A program made the position numbers and the translations under genes. The notes beneath the pieces are model-generated. The model had not been told where the DNA came from. It made no database searches and saw only the letters and a list, made by a program, of their open reading frames with translations. This document shows positions 30,684 to 40,825 of a stretch of DNA of 64,000 nt, one piece after another; the first letter of the stretch is position 1; each line of letters begins with the position of its first letter. This DNA comes from Salinicola tamaricis (lineage in GTDB: Bacteria; Pseudomonadota; Gammaproteobacteria; Pseudomonadales; Halomonadaceae). The stretch covers positions 2,480,001 through 2,544,000 of the forward strand of contig NZ_CP023559.1 of the NCBI RefSeq assembly GCF_003006155.1, read 5' to 3'.

Positions 30684-32366
30684 CTATACCGAGAGCGCTT
30701 CCAGGTGGCGCCCACTCGCCTGGCGTGCCGCCGGTCGCTCACCGGCGCTGGGGTCGTTGGCCGGCGCCCATTGCGCCATCTGGTGTTCGTCTTCGGCATC
30801 GGTCACCCACTCTGAGTCGGGTTCCTGGACGTCATTGCCGAGCCGGAATGCTTCGACGCTATCGCGCTGGCGCTGGGCGCGGGCTTCGATATCCCGAGTG
30901 GCATCGAGCGTCTGCGCCGCCAACTCGACGTTGCGCTGGGTCGCCGAGTCGATCTCGGCGATGGCCTGGTCGATCTGGGCGATGCCTTCGTGCTGCTGCT
31001 GGCAGGCGGTGGTGATGCTGTCGAGCAGTTGGCTCATCTGGCGGCTGTAGTCGACTGCGGTTTCCAGCGCCTGGCCGGCCTGGGTGAGCACCTCGGCACC
31101 CTGCTGGACCTGCTGATGGGTGCCCTCGATCTGCTCGCGGATGGTCTGCGCCGCGTCGGCGGAGCGCGAGGCGAGGTTCTTCACCTCGGCGGCGACCACG
31201 GCAAAGCCACGGCCGTGGTTGCCGGCGCGCGCCGCCTCCACCGAGGCGTTGAGTGCCAGCATGCTGGTCTGGTAGGCGAGCGAGTCGATCAGCGCGATCA
31301 CCTCCAGCGATGATTGTGAGCGCGTTTGCGCGGCTTCCATCTCGCTCACCGCGGAGGCCATCTGCTGGCCGCTGTGCTCGAGTTGCTGGCGGCTCTCCTC
31401 GGCCAGATGCCGGCCACGCTCGGTATGCTCGGCGGTATGTCCGATGGAGGCGGTGATCTGTTCCATGCTCGCCGAGGTCTCCTGCAGTGCCTGTGCCTGC
31501 TGCTGGCTACCGTGGTTGAGCTCTTGGCTGGCCTGCGACAGCCGGCCCGCGTCATCGCCCAAGGCGTTGCTCTCTTGCTGCAATTGGTAGACCAGCGCTG
31601 CCAGCGACGCCTGCATCATTGCCACGCCCTGTTTGAGCTGGCGCATCTCGCGCATGCCGCGGGTGGCCAACTGCTGTGCCAGATCGCCGGCGGCGATGCC
31701 GGTCAAATGCGAGCGCACCCGGCTCAGCGGGTTCAGCAGATGACGATTGACGCTATGGAAGGCGAGTAGCAGCAGCAGCAGAGTGACGCCGCCGGCGATG
31801 CCCAGACCCAGCTTCATGAGGTCGACGTTGCGCTGCATGGCCGTGATGCTGTTGGTGGCGTTGGCGGCGCCGGCTTCGGTCAGTGCATCCAGCGCCTGGT
31901 CGAGATCGGTGGTGAGCGCGCTGGTGTGCTTGACGCTCTGCTGGTAGGCCGCCAGGTTCCAGGCCTTGAGTGCGGCGAAGCCGGGCTCGATACCGTCGTC
32001 GATCAGCTTCTGGAAGCGCGCCTTGAGCGCCACGTCCTCGGTCTGGGTCGGCGCGAGCGTGTCGGAGTCTTGCGGGCGCGGGCCAGCGTCTCCTCGGCCT
32101 TGGACCATGTCGCCTTGGCAGCCTTGACCTTGAGCCGGTTGTAGTCGGTCTGGTAGCTGTCGAGCAGGACCCGGGTCTGCATCAGGTCGGCGTAGACCGC
32201 GCGCGCCGTGCCCAGGCGCTCGACATTGAGATGGTAGACGGAAGCGAAGCCGCCTGTGCTTGCTTCATGGCGAGATAGCTGCCGCCGCCGATCAGCCCGA
32301 TCAGCAGGGCAAAGATCGCGAGCAGGGCGATAGCCCACTGCGAAGGGTAAGATGAAACGGTTTCAT
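30684..32366 (-). CDS. Methyl-accepting chemotaxis protein, frameshifted
   Basis: Transmembrane chemoreceptor of about 560 residues. Start ATG at 32366 (MKPFHLTLR) follows CTCAGGAGCCTGGC. A shift near 32340 joins it to the first membrane helix [20 protein letters not shown]. Two further shifts lie near 32250 and 32070. The periplasmic domain is a Tar-type four-helix bundle ([19 protein letters not shown]). A second helix ([18 protein letters not shown]), a HAMP domain and methylation helices follow. The signalling tip is [20 protein letters not shown] with [19 protein letters not shown]. The C terminus lacks a CheR-binding NWETF pentapeptide. Ligand unknown. Confidence 0.9.
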
Positions 32367-32488
32367 GCCAGGCTCCTGAGGACAAACGTCGATGCAGGGA
32401 GAGTTTGCCGGGCAAGTGTCACATTAAGATGACAAAGCGTTACAATCTCCTTTCATGTGAGCCCTGTGAGCCGATACCGTCCGGGTGG

Positions 32489-33352
32489 CTAGCCCGAGCT
32501 GTTTTCCGCAGGGGCGTTGGGGTCTTCACTCTCCTCGTCGAGCCAGGTGCCGCACAGGCGACAGTAGCGTGAGTCGCGTTCGTGGCCTTCGTGACCGCAG
32601 CCGGGGCAGGCCTCGTCGGAGTAGCGCTCCTCGCGAATCGAGCGGATCACCTCGGCCGAGAAGACGCCGGTGGGTACCGCCAGGATCGAGTAGCCCAGCA
32701 CCATCATGAAGGCGGAGATGAACTGACCGATCGGGGTGACCGGGGCGATGTCGCCATAGCCCACGGTGGTCAGGGTGACGATAGCCCAGTACATCGAGCG
32801 CGGCATGCTGGTGAAACCGGCTTCCGGCGGTTCGATCATGTAGATCAGGGCGCCGAAGATGGTGATGATCAGCAGTACCGTGATCAGAAACAGCAGTATC
32901 TTGCGCTGGCTGCGGCGCAGCGCCTGCACCAGCATGCGCCCTTCGCCGACGAACTCCATCAGCCGCAGCACCCGGAACACCCGCAGCACGCGCAGGATGC
33001 GCAGCACCAGCAGTGACTGGGCCCCGGGCAAGAACAGGCTGAGCCAGGTGGGCAGAATGGCGAGCAGATCGAGCACGCCGTAGAAGCTCTTCAGATAGCG
33101 CAGCGGCCGCTCCAGGCAGTAGAGCCGCAGCACCAGTTCGAGGGTGAAGATCAGGGTGAAGATCCACTCGACCAGCAAGAACCACTCACCATAGTGCTGG
33201 TGTAGATGGGGTACGCTATCCACAAAGACGACCACCACGCTGAGCAGGATCAGTGTGATCAGTGCAATGTCGAAGGTCTTGCCCGCACGGGTATCCGATT
33301 CGAAGATGATCTGAAACAGCTGCTTGCGAAAACTGGATTCCCCAGACTGCAT
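32489..33352 (-). CDS. Voltage-gated K+ channel (Kch/Kv type) with C-terminal zinc ribbon
   Basis: A 287-residue six-helix channel subunit. S1 is FDIALITLILLSVVVVFVDS, S2 WIFTLIFTLELVLRLYCLE, and S4 carries the arginine ladder LRILRVLRVFRVLRLMEF. The selectivity filter is VTLTTVGYGDIAPVTP. After S6 (FISAFMMVLGYSILAVPTGV) a short cytoplasmic tail holds CPGCG and CRLCG, spaced like a zinc ribbon. ATG 33352 gives MQSGESSFRKQ; an ATG three codons earlier is possible but its AAGG lies too close. Gene context (chemoreceptor, H-NOX) does not indicate a role. Confidence 0.88.
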   Translation of the reverse strand: MQSGESSFRKQLFQIIFESDTRAGKTFDIALITLILLSVVVVFVDSVPHLHQHYGEWFLLVEWIFTLIFTLELVLRLYCLERPLRYLKSFYGVLDLLAILPTWLSLFLPGAQSLLVLRILRVLRVFRVLRLMEFVGEGRMLVQALRRSQRKILLFLITVLLIITIFGALIYMIEPPEAGFTSMPRSMYWAIVTLTTVGYGDIAPVTPIGQFISAFMMVLGYSILAVPTGVFSAEVIRSIREERYSDEACPGCGHEGHERDSRYCRLCGTWLDEESEDPNAPAENSSG

Positions 33353-33588
33353 GATGGGCATGCCTTGTGGTTGGATGGACGCTAGGAGACGAAGCGCCGA
33401 AAGCGCGCATCGGCTGGTGTTAAACTTCGGTGAAACGTGGCCGATAACCCCGGATATCACGGCTTGCGTAGACCGACGGTGTCTTTGTGCCAGGTACGGA
33501 TAGCCGTGGCTGCCCGTCACCCTCGAAGCGGCTGCCTGTCTCGCTCGAAACAGTGTAACCGTGTCCTCTATTTCAGGCAGCTTCGTTC

Positions 33589-34152
33589 ATGATTGGATTG
33601 ATTCAACGGGTATTGATCGACCATATCGAATCCACGTTGGGTGAGTCGGCGGTGCGGCAGCTCGCCGCCGATGCCGGGATCGAGACGCTCGGTCGCCGCA
33701 TCGATACCGACTACGACGATGCCGAGTGCCTACGCCTGTTCGATGCCGCCGGCAAGGCGCTGGGGCTCGATCAGGAAGCGCTGATGGCACTGTATGCCGA
33801 TATCTTCGTCAAGTGGACGCTGGTGCACTATCCGATGTTCTTCCAGATGGCTGACTCGGCCCAGGCGTTTCTGGCGCGCCAGCCTGCCATCCACGCCTCC
33901 ATGGGGGCCGGTATCCGCGATGCCCAGCTGCGTGCCCGGGTCAACGACAAGTTTCGTATCGTCGAGCAGCATCCCGGCCGTCTGGTGGTGGAGTACCGTT
34001 CGGAAAACGGCCTCTGTGGCCTCTACCGGGCACTGTTCCGACGCCTGCTCGAGCACTACGGCGAGCGTGGTCGGTGTGAGGAGACTGGCTGTATGCACCG
34101 CGGCGATGACTACTGCCGTTTCGTGATGCACTTCGAGGAGCTTCCGGCATGA
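33589..34152 (+). CDS. H-NOX-like (heme NO-binding) sensor protein
   Basis: A 187-residue stand-alone protein resembling H-NOX domains, which bind NO on heme. The start MIGLIQRVLIDHIESTLGES matches the N-terminal subdomain. His102 in QPAIHASMGAG is at the expected proximal heme-ligand position. The heme-propionate motif YxSxR appears as YRSEN (residues 136-140), with Asn replacing Arg. The C terminus CMHRGDDYCRFVMHF resembles 4VR-type domains. The gene overlaps a c-di-GMP phosphodiesterase gene by 4 bases, the classical pairing for H-NOX signalling. Heme binding is therefore plausible but weakened by the altered motif. Confidence 0.78.
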   Translation: MIGLIQRVLIDHIESTLGESAVRQLAADAGIETLGRRIDTDYDDAECLRLFDAAGKALGLDQEALMALYADIFVKWTLVHYPMFFQMADSAQAFLARQPAIHASMGAGIRDAQLRARVNDKFRIVEQHPGRLVVEYRSENGLCGLYRALFRRLLEHYGERGRCEETGCMHRGDDYCRFVMHFEELPA

Positions 34153-36078
34153 GTCGTGCGCCAGGGGGCCCGCCTGCAGGGCGTGATGCGCACCTGGTCG
34201 CCGAGATCGATGCGATCGGCAACCAGCTGTGCCAGGCCGTCGACGGCACCTTCGATTTCTACGTCCATACCGATAGCGACGAGATCGCGATCCAGAAGCT
34301 GGCCCAGCTCAACAACTTCACCCTCGATGCGGTACGCCGCACCATCGGCGAGCTGGAGCAGGCCCGGCGTGAGCTCGAGGTGCGGGTGGAGGAGCGTACC
34401 CAGCGCCTCAATCTGATCCTGAGTGCCACCAACGACGGTGTCTGGGAGTGGGAGATCGACGCCGGCCACGTCACCCTGTCGCCGCGCTGGGCTCGAATGC
34501 TAGGCCAGGACTCCGCCGAGATTGACAGTCCTTCGAGGCATGGCTGGGTCTGATCCACCCCGCCGATCGCTCGGCGGTGGAGCATACCTCTATCGTCATC
34601 TCGATGGACTCAGCGACGCTGTCGATATCGAGTATCGCGTGCGCAATGCGCGCGGTGCCTGGCGCATGATGCTGTGCCGCGGGCTATGCCAGCGCGACGA
34701 GCAGGGCCGCGCGTTGCGCATGGCCGGTACCCTGAGCGATACCACCGAACAGCGCCTGAGCGATCCGCTTACCGGCCTGCCCAACGGCGCCTATCTGGAC
34801 CTGCTGATGCAGGAAAAACTGGATGGCCTGCCGCGCCCGCCGCTGTCGCTGGTCAAATTCCAGCTGCTCAACGTGGCCCAACTGTTCGACGGCGTCGCGG
34901 TCGAGCACGCTATCGCGGCGTTACGCAAGCGCGTGCAGGCGCTGCGCCAGCGTTTGCCTGCCCGGGTGGCCCTGACGGCGCTGCCCGAGCACACCTTTGC
35001 CATGGTGCTGGAACTCGACGCCGTGGCCGAGCTCGACCGCGTGCTCGAACCGGTCGAGGCGCTGCTCGCCGAGCCGGTGGAGATAGAGGGACGGTTGGTG
35101 TGGTTGTCGCACGTCAGCGGGGTGGCGATCGTCAACCTGCACGAGGCCAACAGTGCCGACGAGTGGCGCCGCCAGGCGCGCCTGGCGCTGGCCAGCGCCA
35201 GGCAGTCTGATGTCGGTACACGCTGCTACTACAGCGAGTCGCTGCGTCAGTGGGAGCGGTATCAGGGGCGCGCGGAGCAGATGATCCGCGGCGCGCTGGC
35301 CAACCGCGGGGTGTGCTGTTATCTGCAGCCGATCGTCGATATCGTCGCCGGCACGGCGCGCGGCTTCGAGGCGCTGATGCGCCTGGAGGACCCGGCCGAG
35401 GGGTTGATCAATCCGGGCGCCTTCGTCGAGGTGGCGGAGCGTACCGGGCTGATCGCCCCGCTGTGGGAGATGCTGATGGAGCAGGCGCTGCCGGTGCTCA
35501 AGGACCCGGGCATGCGCGAACGCTTCGGCGAGACCTTCCTGATCAGCGTCAATCTCTCGCCGCGCCAGTTGATGGATTCGCGTCTGCTCGAGCTGATGCT
35601 GGCCGCCTGCGCGCGCCATGGCGTGGCGCAGTCGCGGCTGCAGGTCGAGGTGACAGAGAGTGCGGTGCTGAGTGATCCGGTACGGGCCTCACGTATGCTC
35701 GAGCGCATGCGCGCCGCGGGTATCCAGGTGGCGATGGATGACTTCGGCAGCGGCTACTCGTCGCTGGCGCAGCTCACCTCGTTGCCGCTCGACACGGTCA
35801 AGATCGACCGCAGCCTGGTGCTCGACGTCAGTACGCTGCCACGCAAGCAGCATGTGCTGGCGGCGGTGGTGGCGCTGTGTCAGCGCCTCGAGCACGGCGT
35901 GGTGGTGGAAGGGGTCGAGGACTGGGAAACGGTGACGCTGCTGCGCGAGTGGGGGGTGCGCGAGATCCAGGGCTTCTTCTACGCCCAGCCGATGCCGATG
36001 GCGCAACTGATCAAGCAGTTCGAGCTGCCACTGCCGCTGGCGGCGGCCGGTGCGTCGGCCAATGACGCCGCCGGCTAG
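34149..36078 (+). CDS. PAS-GGDEF(degenerate)-EAL c-di-GMP phosphodiesterase, frameshifted
   Basis: Cytoplasmic protein of about 640 residues. An N-terminal helical segment with a coiled coil (LEQARRELEVRVEERTQ) leads to a PAS fold (ILSATNDGVWEWEIDAG...VDIEYRVRNARGAWRM). The GGDEF-like domain begins SDPLTGLPNGAYLDLL but has PEHTF where GGDEF should be, so it cannot make c-di-GMP. The EAL domain is complete: ARGFEALMRLED, NLSPRQLMD, VEVTESAVL, DDFGSGYSSLAQL, VKIDRSLV and VVVEGVED, so hydrolysis of c-di-GMP to pGpG is expected. A frameshift near 34530 breaks the PAS. Coupled to the H-NOX gene (ATGA overlap), which probably controls it. Confidence 0.9.
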
Positions 36079-36111
36079 GTGTTCGGTCCCGCGCTCTCGA
36101 TCCTCCAGCCC

Positions 36112-36971
36112 TCAACCGCGCCGCAGTGCCAGCCACGCCGTACTTTCCCACGGCATCTCGCCGCCGCTCAGGGGCGCCGAAAGGGCTGACAGCGCCGGGT
36201 GTGACGCCTGCGTGGCCATGGCGGCCAGGCGCATCTGGGCGCAGCGCAGCCAGGCCGGGTCTGGCTGTCCTGCCACGTGTCCAGCGCTTCGATCAGTGTG
36301 TCCAGGCTCGCCTCGGTGGCGTGCGCCGGTGGTCGCGGCCAGCCGTGGCGCAGAGCCCCGGCGCGGCTCGCCTTGCTGTGGTTGGCGGGGCGCGCGGCGA
36401 GCGGGGTGCCGCCGGTGCCGACCGGCTGGCACAGCGCGTCCGCCAGCCGCCATAGCGCCTCCGCAGCCCCTGTCTTGAGCTCCAGCTCCAGCTCACGTAT
36501 CGCCAAGGTCGCGCCATCGGCGCGGATCTCGCCCTGATCGAGTGCGATCTCTATCTCCGCCTCGCCCTCGCGGAAGCGCCAGATGCGGCGTTCGAAGTCG
36601 GTAGTGAAGGCTGGGCGCAGGCGGGTCAGATCGATACCGGCCAGGGCCGGATGGTCGAGCCCGCGCAGCCCGGTTTCGTCGAGCCCCGCGGCGTTGCAGG
36701 CGCGCTCGTCGAGCGACCACTCCCACTCGCCGCGGCTCGACAGGCCGCCGTGGCTGGCGGCGGCGCTCTTGAGCGTCTGCACGCGTTTCTCACCGATCCG
36801 GCGTACGCGCAGGGCGACCCGGGCGGCTTCCAGGGCGCCGTCCGCGGTATCGTAGTAGCAGTTGCCGAGCGTGTGGGTGGCCGTGGCCAGCGTCGAGAGT
36901 AACGGATGCGCCGCCAGCGCTGCCGGCGCGGACTCGGCGAGCGCCAGTTTGAGTTCGATTTCGTCGCTCAT
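36112..36971 (-). CDS. CYTH-domain protein (inorganic triphosphatase YgiF-like), frameshifted
   Basis: CYTH tunnel-fold hydrolase, probably a triphosphatase acting on inorganic PPPi or a nucleoside triphosphate. The first strand carries EIELKLAL (the ExExK signature), followed by NCYYDTADGALEAARVALRV and KRVQTLKSAA. The C-terminal extension is Ala/Trp-rich as in YgiF but has no full CHAD domain. A frameshift near 36260 separates the last 45 residues (LRCAQMRLAAMATQASHPAL...). Without that correction the tail reads into low-complexity Arg/Pro. It converges on the EAL gene and is divergent from DUF47-pit, suggesting a phosphate-metabolism link. Confidence 0.82.
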
Positions 36972-37019
36972 GTGCGCTCCCGCAAGGGTCTGAGTGGTAA
37001 AACGTAAGCCTTCGTGTCG

Positions 37020-37064
37020 CGTTCATGAATTTTTCATGACGCCCCGAGACGCAATCATTATACT
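37020..37064 (+). promoter_or_regulatory. Candidate Pho box and -10 for the DUF47-pit operon
   Basis: Two 11-base units, CGTTCATGAAT (37020-37030) and TTTTCATGACG (37031-37041), form the 7+4 direct-repeat layout of a PhoB box (CTGTCAT-N4-CTGTCAT), with partial consensus match. A -10-like TATACT follows at 37059-37064, and the DUF47 start is at 37099. PhoB control of a phosphate-uptake operon is expected; the match is imperfect. Confidence 0.45.
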
Positions 37065-37098
37065 GGCGCCGCCACTTCCAACGCATCCAGGCCACGCG

Positions 37099-37779
37099 AT
37101 GGTGAGTACCAATCCGTTCTCGGCGCTGTTTGGACGTTCGCCGTTCCAGCCGCTGTTGGCCCACATCGTCAAGACCAGCGAGTGCGCCGGTCAGCTTCTG
37201 CCGTTCTTCGACGCGGCGCTCAGCGGCGATTGGGAAGCGGCGCGCGGCTACCGCGAGGCGATCACCCAGCTCGAGCACGAGGCGGACGAGCTCAAGACCC
37301 AGCTGCGGCTCAACCTGCCCAACACCATGTTCCTGCCGGTATCGCGTTCCGATCTGCTCGAACTGATCAGCGTGCAGGACAAGATCGCCAACAAGGCGCG
37401 TGACATCACCGGCATCATGCTCGGCCGCAACATGAACATCCCCGACCCGCTGGCGGAGCCGATGCGCGACTATCTGCGCACGGCGGTGGCCACGGTGGAC
37501 CAAGCGCGCAAGGCGCTGGAGGAGCTCGAGGATCTGCTCGAGTCCGGGTTCGGCCGCAATGTTGCCGACGTGATGCAGAACCTCATCCGCGAACTGCACG
37601 AGCTCGAGCACCAGGCCGACGACCAGCAGATCGCGATCCGTCGCCAGCTGTTCCAGCTCGAAGCCGAGCTGCCGCCGGTCGACGTCATCTTCCTCTACAA
37701 GATCATCGAATGGATCGGCGAGCTGTCCGACCGCGCCGAGCGCGTGGGTAGCCGCCTGCAGATTCTGACGGCCCGCTGA
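37099..37779 (+). CDS. DUF47/TIGR00153 PhoU-like protein
   Basis: A 226-residue all-helical protein of the DUF47 family, PhoU-like, thought to regulate the partner Pit phosphate carrier. The start is MVSTNPFSALFGRSPFQPLL; helices include ITQLEHEADELKTQLRLNLP and IRELHELEHQADDQQIAI, each with the metal-cluster type E/D-x-E-H-x-x-D motif. KIIEWIGELSDRAERVG closes it. It sits 53 bases upstream of pit, the usual operon pairing. The weak hairpin CCCGC-TGATC-GCGGG followed by TCTTCTTTTT between the genes could reduce pit expression. Confidence 0.93.
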   Translation: MVSTNPFSALFGRSPFQPLLAHIVKTSECAGQLLPFFDAALSGDWEAARGYREAITQLEHEADELKTQLRLNLPNTMFLPVSRSDLLELISVQDKIANKARDITGIMLGRNMNIPDPLAEPMRDYLRTAVATVDQARKALEELEDLLESGFGRNVADVMQNLIRELHELEHQADDQQIAIRRQLFQLEAELPPVDVIFLYKIIEWIGELSDRAERVGSRLQILTAR

Positions 37780-37832
37780 TCGCGGGTCTTCTTTTTACGC
37801 CTTCGTCACGCCACTCATAGCGAACTGAGCCT

Positions 37833-39099
37833 ATGTCCATCATTGCGCAATACGGTGATGTCTTCATCATTCTCGCCTGTGTCTTCGGCTTCTTCATGGC
37901 CTGGGGGGTCGGCGCCAACGACGTCGCCAATGCCATGGGGACCTCGGTCGGGTCCAAGGCGATCACGATTCGGCAGGCCATCGTCATTGCGGTGATCTTC
38001 GAGTTCCTGGGCGCCTGGCTCGCCGGCGGCCAGGTCACCGAGACCATCCGCAAGGGCATCATCGACGCCAGCCTGCTGCAGCAGGACCCGCAGATGCTGG
38101 TCTACGGCATGCTCGCCTCGCTGCTGGCGGCAGGGGCGTGGTTGATGATCGCCTCACTCAAAGGGTGGCCGGTCTCCACCACCCACTCGATCGTCGGCGC
38201 CATCGTCGGCTTCGCCATTGCCGGGCTGGGTGTGGATTCGGTGCACTGGAACGCGGTCGGCACCATCGCCCTGAGCTGGATCACGTCGCCGCTGATCGCC
38301 GGGGTGTTCGCCTGTGCTGTTCCGCTCGGTGCAGGTGCTGATCTTCGATAACCCCGATCCCTTCGCCGCGGCCAAGCGCTACGTGCCCGGCTATATCTTC
38401 CTGGTCGGCTTCATCGTTTCGATGGTGACCCTGGTCAAGGGGCTCTCCCACGTCGGGCTCGAGTTGAGCTTCGGCCAGAGCCTGCTGCTGGCGACCGCCT
38501 TCGGCGTGGTGATCATGATGTTCGGGCTGCTGCTCGAAAACCGCATCAACCGCGGCGAGCGGCGCTCCCGCGGGCAGTACGACTTCTCCAGCGTCGAGCG
38601 CATCTTCGGCGTGCTGATGATGTTCACCGCCTGCGCCATGGCCTTCGCCCACGGCTCCAACGACGTCGCCAACGCGGTCGGCCCGCTGGCGGCGGTGATC
38701 AGCGTGGTCGAGAGTGCCGGCAGCGTCGGCGGCTCGGCGGCGATGCCGTGGTGGGTGCTGGTGCTGGGCGGCGGCGGTATCGTGGTCGGCCTGGTCACCT
38801 ATGGCCACAAGGTGATCGCCACGGTGGGGACCGGGATCACCGAACTCACCCCGAGCCGGGGCTTTGCCGCTACGCTCTCCGCCGCTTCCACAGTGGTACT
38901 GGCCTCTGGCACCGGGCTGCCGATCTCGACCACGCACACGCTGGTCGGTGCGGTGCTCGGGGTGGGCCTGGCCCGCGGCATGGCCGCACTCAACCTGCGC
39001 GTGCTCGGCTCGATCGTGCTCTCGTGGCTGATCACGCTGCCCGCCGGAGCGCTGCTGTCGATCATGTTCTTTTTTATGTTCAAGGGCATGTTCGGCTAA
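37833..39099 (+). CDS. pit: Low-affinity inorganic phosphate transporter Pit, frameshifted
   Basis: Membrane carrier for metal-phosphate/H+ symport, about 422 residues. The two PiT signature repeats are visible: GVGANDVANAMGTSVGSKAI near the N terminus and AHGSNDVANAVGPLAAVISV near residue 270. The pairs GWPVSTTHSIVGAIVGF and GLPISTTHTLVGAVLGV mark the inverted halves. A single frameshift near 38310 interrupts one helix (AGVFACAV / LFRSVQVLIFDNPDPF). Second gene of the DUF47-pit operon. Confidence 0.94.
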
Positions 39100-39200
39100 G
39101 CTTCTGCTCCCTCGCGAACCCGCGCCGACGCGCGGGCACGACGCTCTGGTATAGTGATGGCTCGATCCCCGAGCCAACCCACTGCCGGAGCGTCTCTCCC

Positions 39201-40513
39201 TTGGATTCGCGTTTCCCCTTCGTCGACTGGTTCCGTAACTCGTCCCCCTATATCAATGCCCACCGCGGCAAGACGTTCGTCATCCTGATCGAAGGCGCGG
39301 CGATGGCGTCGTCGCGCTGGGACCAGCTGCTGCAGGATCTGGCGCTGCTGCATACTCTCGGCGTGCGTCTGGTGCTGGTCTACGGAATTCGCCCGCAGGT
39401 GAGCGGCGGCGCTGGAGGCCGAGGGTATCGAGGTAGAGCGGGTAGAGGGGCGCTGGGTGGCCCACCGCGGCATCATGGACCATGTCGAGCGAATCGCCGC
39501 GCGCCAGCGTCTGGATATCGAAGCGCACCTCTCGCTGGGGCTGCCCAACACGCCGCTGCACGGGGTCGAACTCACCGCGGTGTCGGGCAATCTGGTCACC
39601 GCCAAGCCGCTGGGCGTGCGCGGTGGCATCGACTTCGACCACAGCGGCGAGGTGCGGCGGGTGCGCAGCCAGGCGATCGAAAGCCTGCTTGCCGGGGGGA
39701 ATCTGGTGATCCTGCCGCCGCTGGGTTACTCGCGCACCGGCGAAGTGTTCGATCTCGACGCCGCCGATATCGCCCAGCACGTGGCCGTGGCGCTGAAGGC
39801 CGACAAACTGATTCTGCTCGGTGAGTCGGCTGGGCTGCATGACGACGACGGCCGGCTGCAGCGCCAGCTCGGCCCGGCCCAGGGCGAGAACCTGCGCCAG
39901 CAAGCCGACCCCGGCAGCGAGCTGTGGCGCCATCTCGGCGCCGCTTGCGAGGCGGCCCGCCACGGCGTGGCGCGTACCCACCTGCTCTCCTGGCACGATC
40001 ACGACGCCCTGCTGGGGGAGCTCTTCACCCGCGACGGTGTGGGCACGATGATCACCCAGAACCGCTACGAACAGCTGCGCCAGGCGGTGCTCGACGACGT
40101 TGGCGGGCTGTTGGCCCTGCTCAAGCCGCTGGAGGCGCGCGGCATGCTGGTGGCGCGGACCCGTGAACGTCTCGAACACGAGATCGACGACTACGTGGTG
40201 ATCGAACGCGACGGCATGATCATCGGCTGCGCTGCGCTGCATCGCTTTCCCGACGCGGCGATGGGGGAGCTCGCGTGTCTTGCCGTACACACCGACTATC
40301 GCCGCGGCAGCCGCGGTGACACCCTGCTCAGCGAGGTCGAGCGTCGTGCCCGGCGCCACGGCTTCACCCAGCTCTTCGCCCTGACGACCCACACCACGCA
40401 CTGGTTTTTTCGAGCGTGGCTTCGAACTCTCCACCACCGAGTCGCTGCCGAGCCTGAAGCGCGAGGCCTACAACCAGGCGCGACGCTCCAAGGTGCTGTT
40501 GAAGGCGCTATAG
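39201..40513 (+). CDS. argA: Amino-acid N-acetyltransferase (N-acetylglutamate synthase), frameshifted
   Basis: First enzyme of arginine synthesis. The N-terminal amino-acid-kinase-like domain (FVDWFRNSSPYINAHRGKTF, NNTPLxG-type region LPNTPLHGVELTAVSGN) binds arginine for feedback control. The C-terminal GNAT domain has IIGCAALHRFPDAAMGELAC and VHTDYRRGSRGDTLL (acetyl-CoA loop). The likely start is TTG at 39201 (MDSRFPFVDW) after GGAG. The frame breaks near 39405 (RPQV...) and near 40410 (HWFFERGFELSTTES). The true C terminus is NQARRSKVLLKAL with the stop at 40511-40513. A possible -10 TATAGT is at 39150. Confidence 0.92.
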
Positions 40514-40575
40514 ACGCTGTCGGAGTGGCTGCAGACGTCCTTGCAGTCGCTATAGGGCGTCGTCTGAGTCGCTGG

Positions 40576-40624
40576 AAAGAGACACCTTTCAGCCCCGGTT
40601 TCGGCCGGGGCTGTCTCTTTTTTG
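40576..40624 (+). terminator. Terminator after argA
   Basis: A compound hairpin: outer arms AAAGAGACA (40576-40584) and TGTCTCTTT (40612-40620), inner perfect stem CAGCCCCGG / CCGGGGCTG, ending in a run of T. It ends the argA transcript and isolates the downstream intergenic region. Confidence 0.88.
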
Positions 40625-40694
40625 AGACTTTATATCCCATTGATAAAATTGATTTTTATGGAAATCTTCAGAAAAGCGTCGGCGATCGGCGACG
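40612..40694. promoter_or_regulatory. Two GTC-N10-GAC candidate GlrR sites
   Basis: TGTC-N10-GACT lies at 40612-40629 and CGTC-N10-GACG at 40677-40694, a nearly perfect palindrome. The published GlrR (QseF) operator in enterobacteria is TGTC-N10-GACA. Both lie 105-190 bases upstream of the sigma-54 promoter at 40800, a normal enhancer distance, and glrR itself is encoded 3 kb downstream. The first site overlaps the argA terminator, so its symmetry may be partly due to that hairpin. Confidence 0.45.
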
Positions 40695-40799
40695 TTTTTC
40701 CATGCTCCCCGGCGTGGTTTTCGCCGCCTGCCGTTTCCAGTTCGCCTCCTGATCTCACGTGCCAAAATAAGTTTTTGATTTAAAAGTAAAATAAAAAAC

Positions 40800-40815
40800 T
40801 GGCACGCCGTTGGCA
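40800..40815 (+). promoter_or_regulatory. Sigma-54 promoter
   Basis: TGGCACG-N4-TGGCA matches the -24/-12 consensus TGGCACG-N4-TTGCW, with the essential GG and GC dinucleotides exactly spaced and only one T missing at -12. It follows a conspicuous A/T-rich tract (40770-40799), suitable for IHF binding. Transcription would start near 40826 and run rightward. No protein start follows within 600 bases, so the product is probably an RNA. Confidence 0.72.
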
Positions 40816-40825
40816 ATATCATTTC

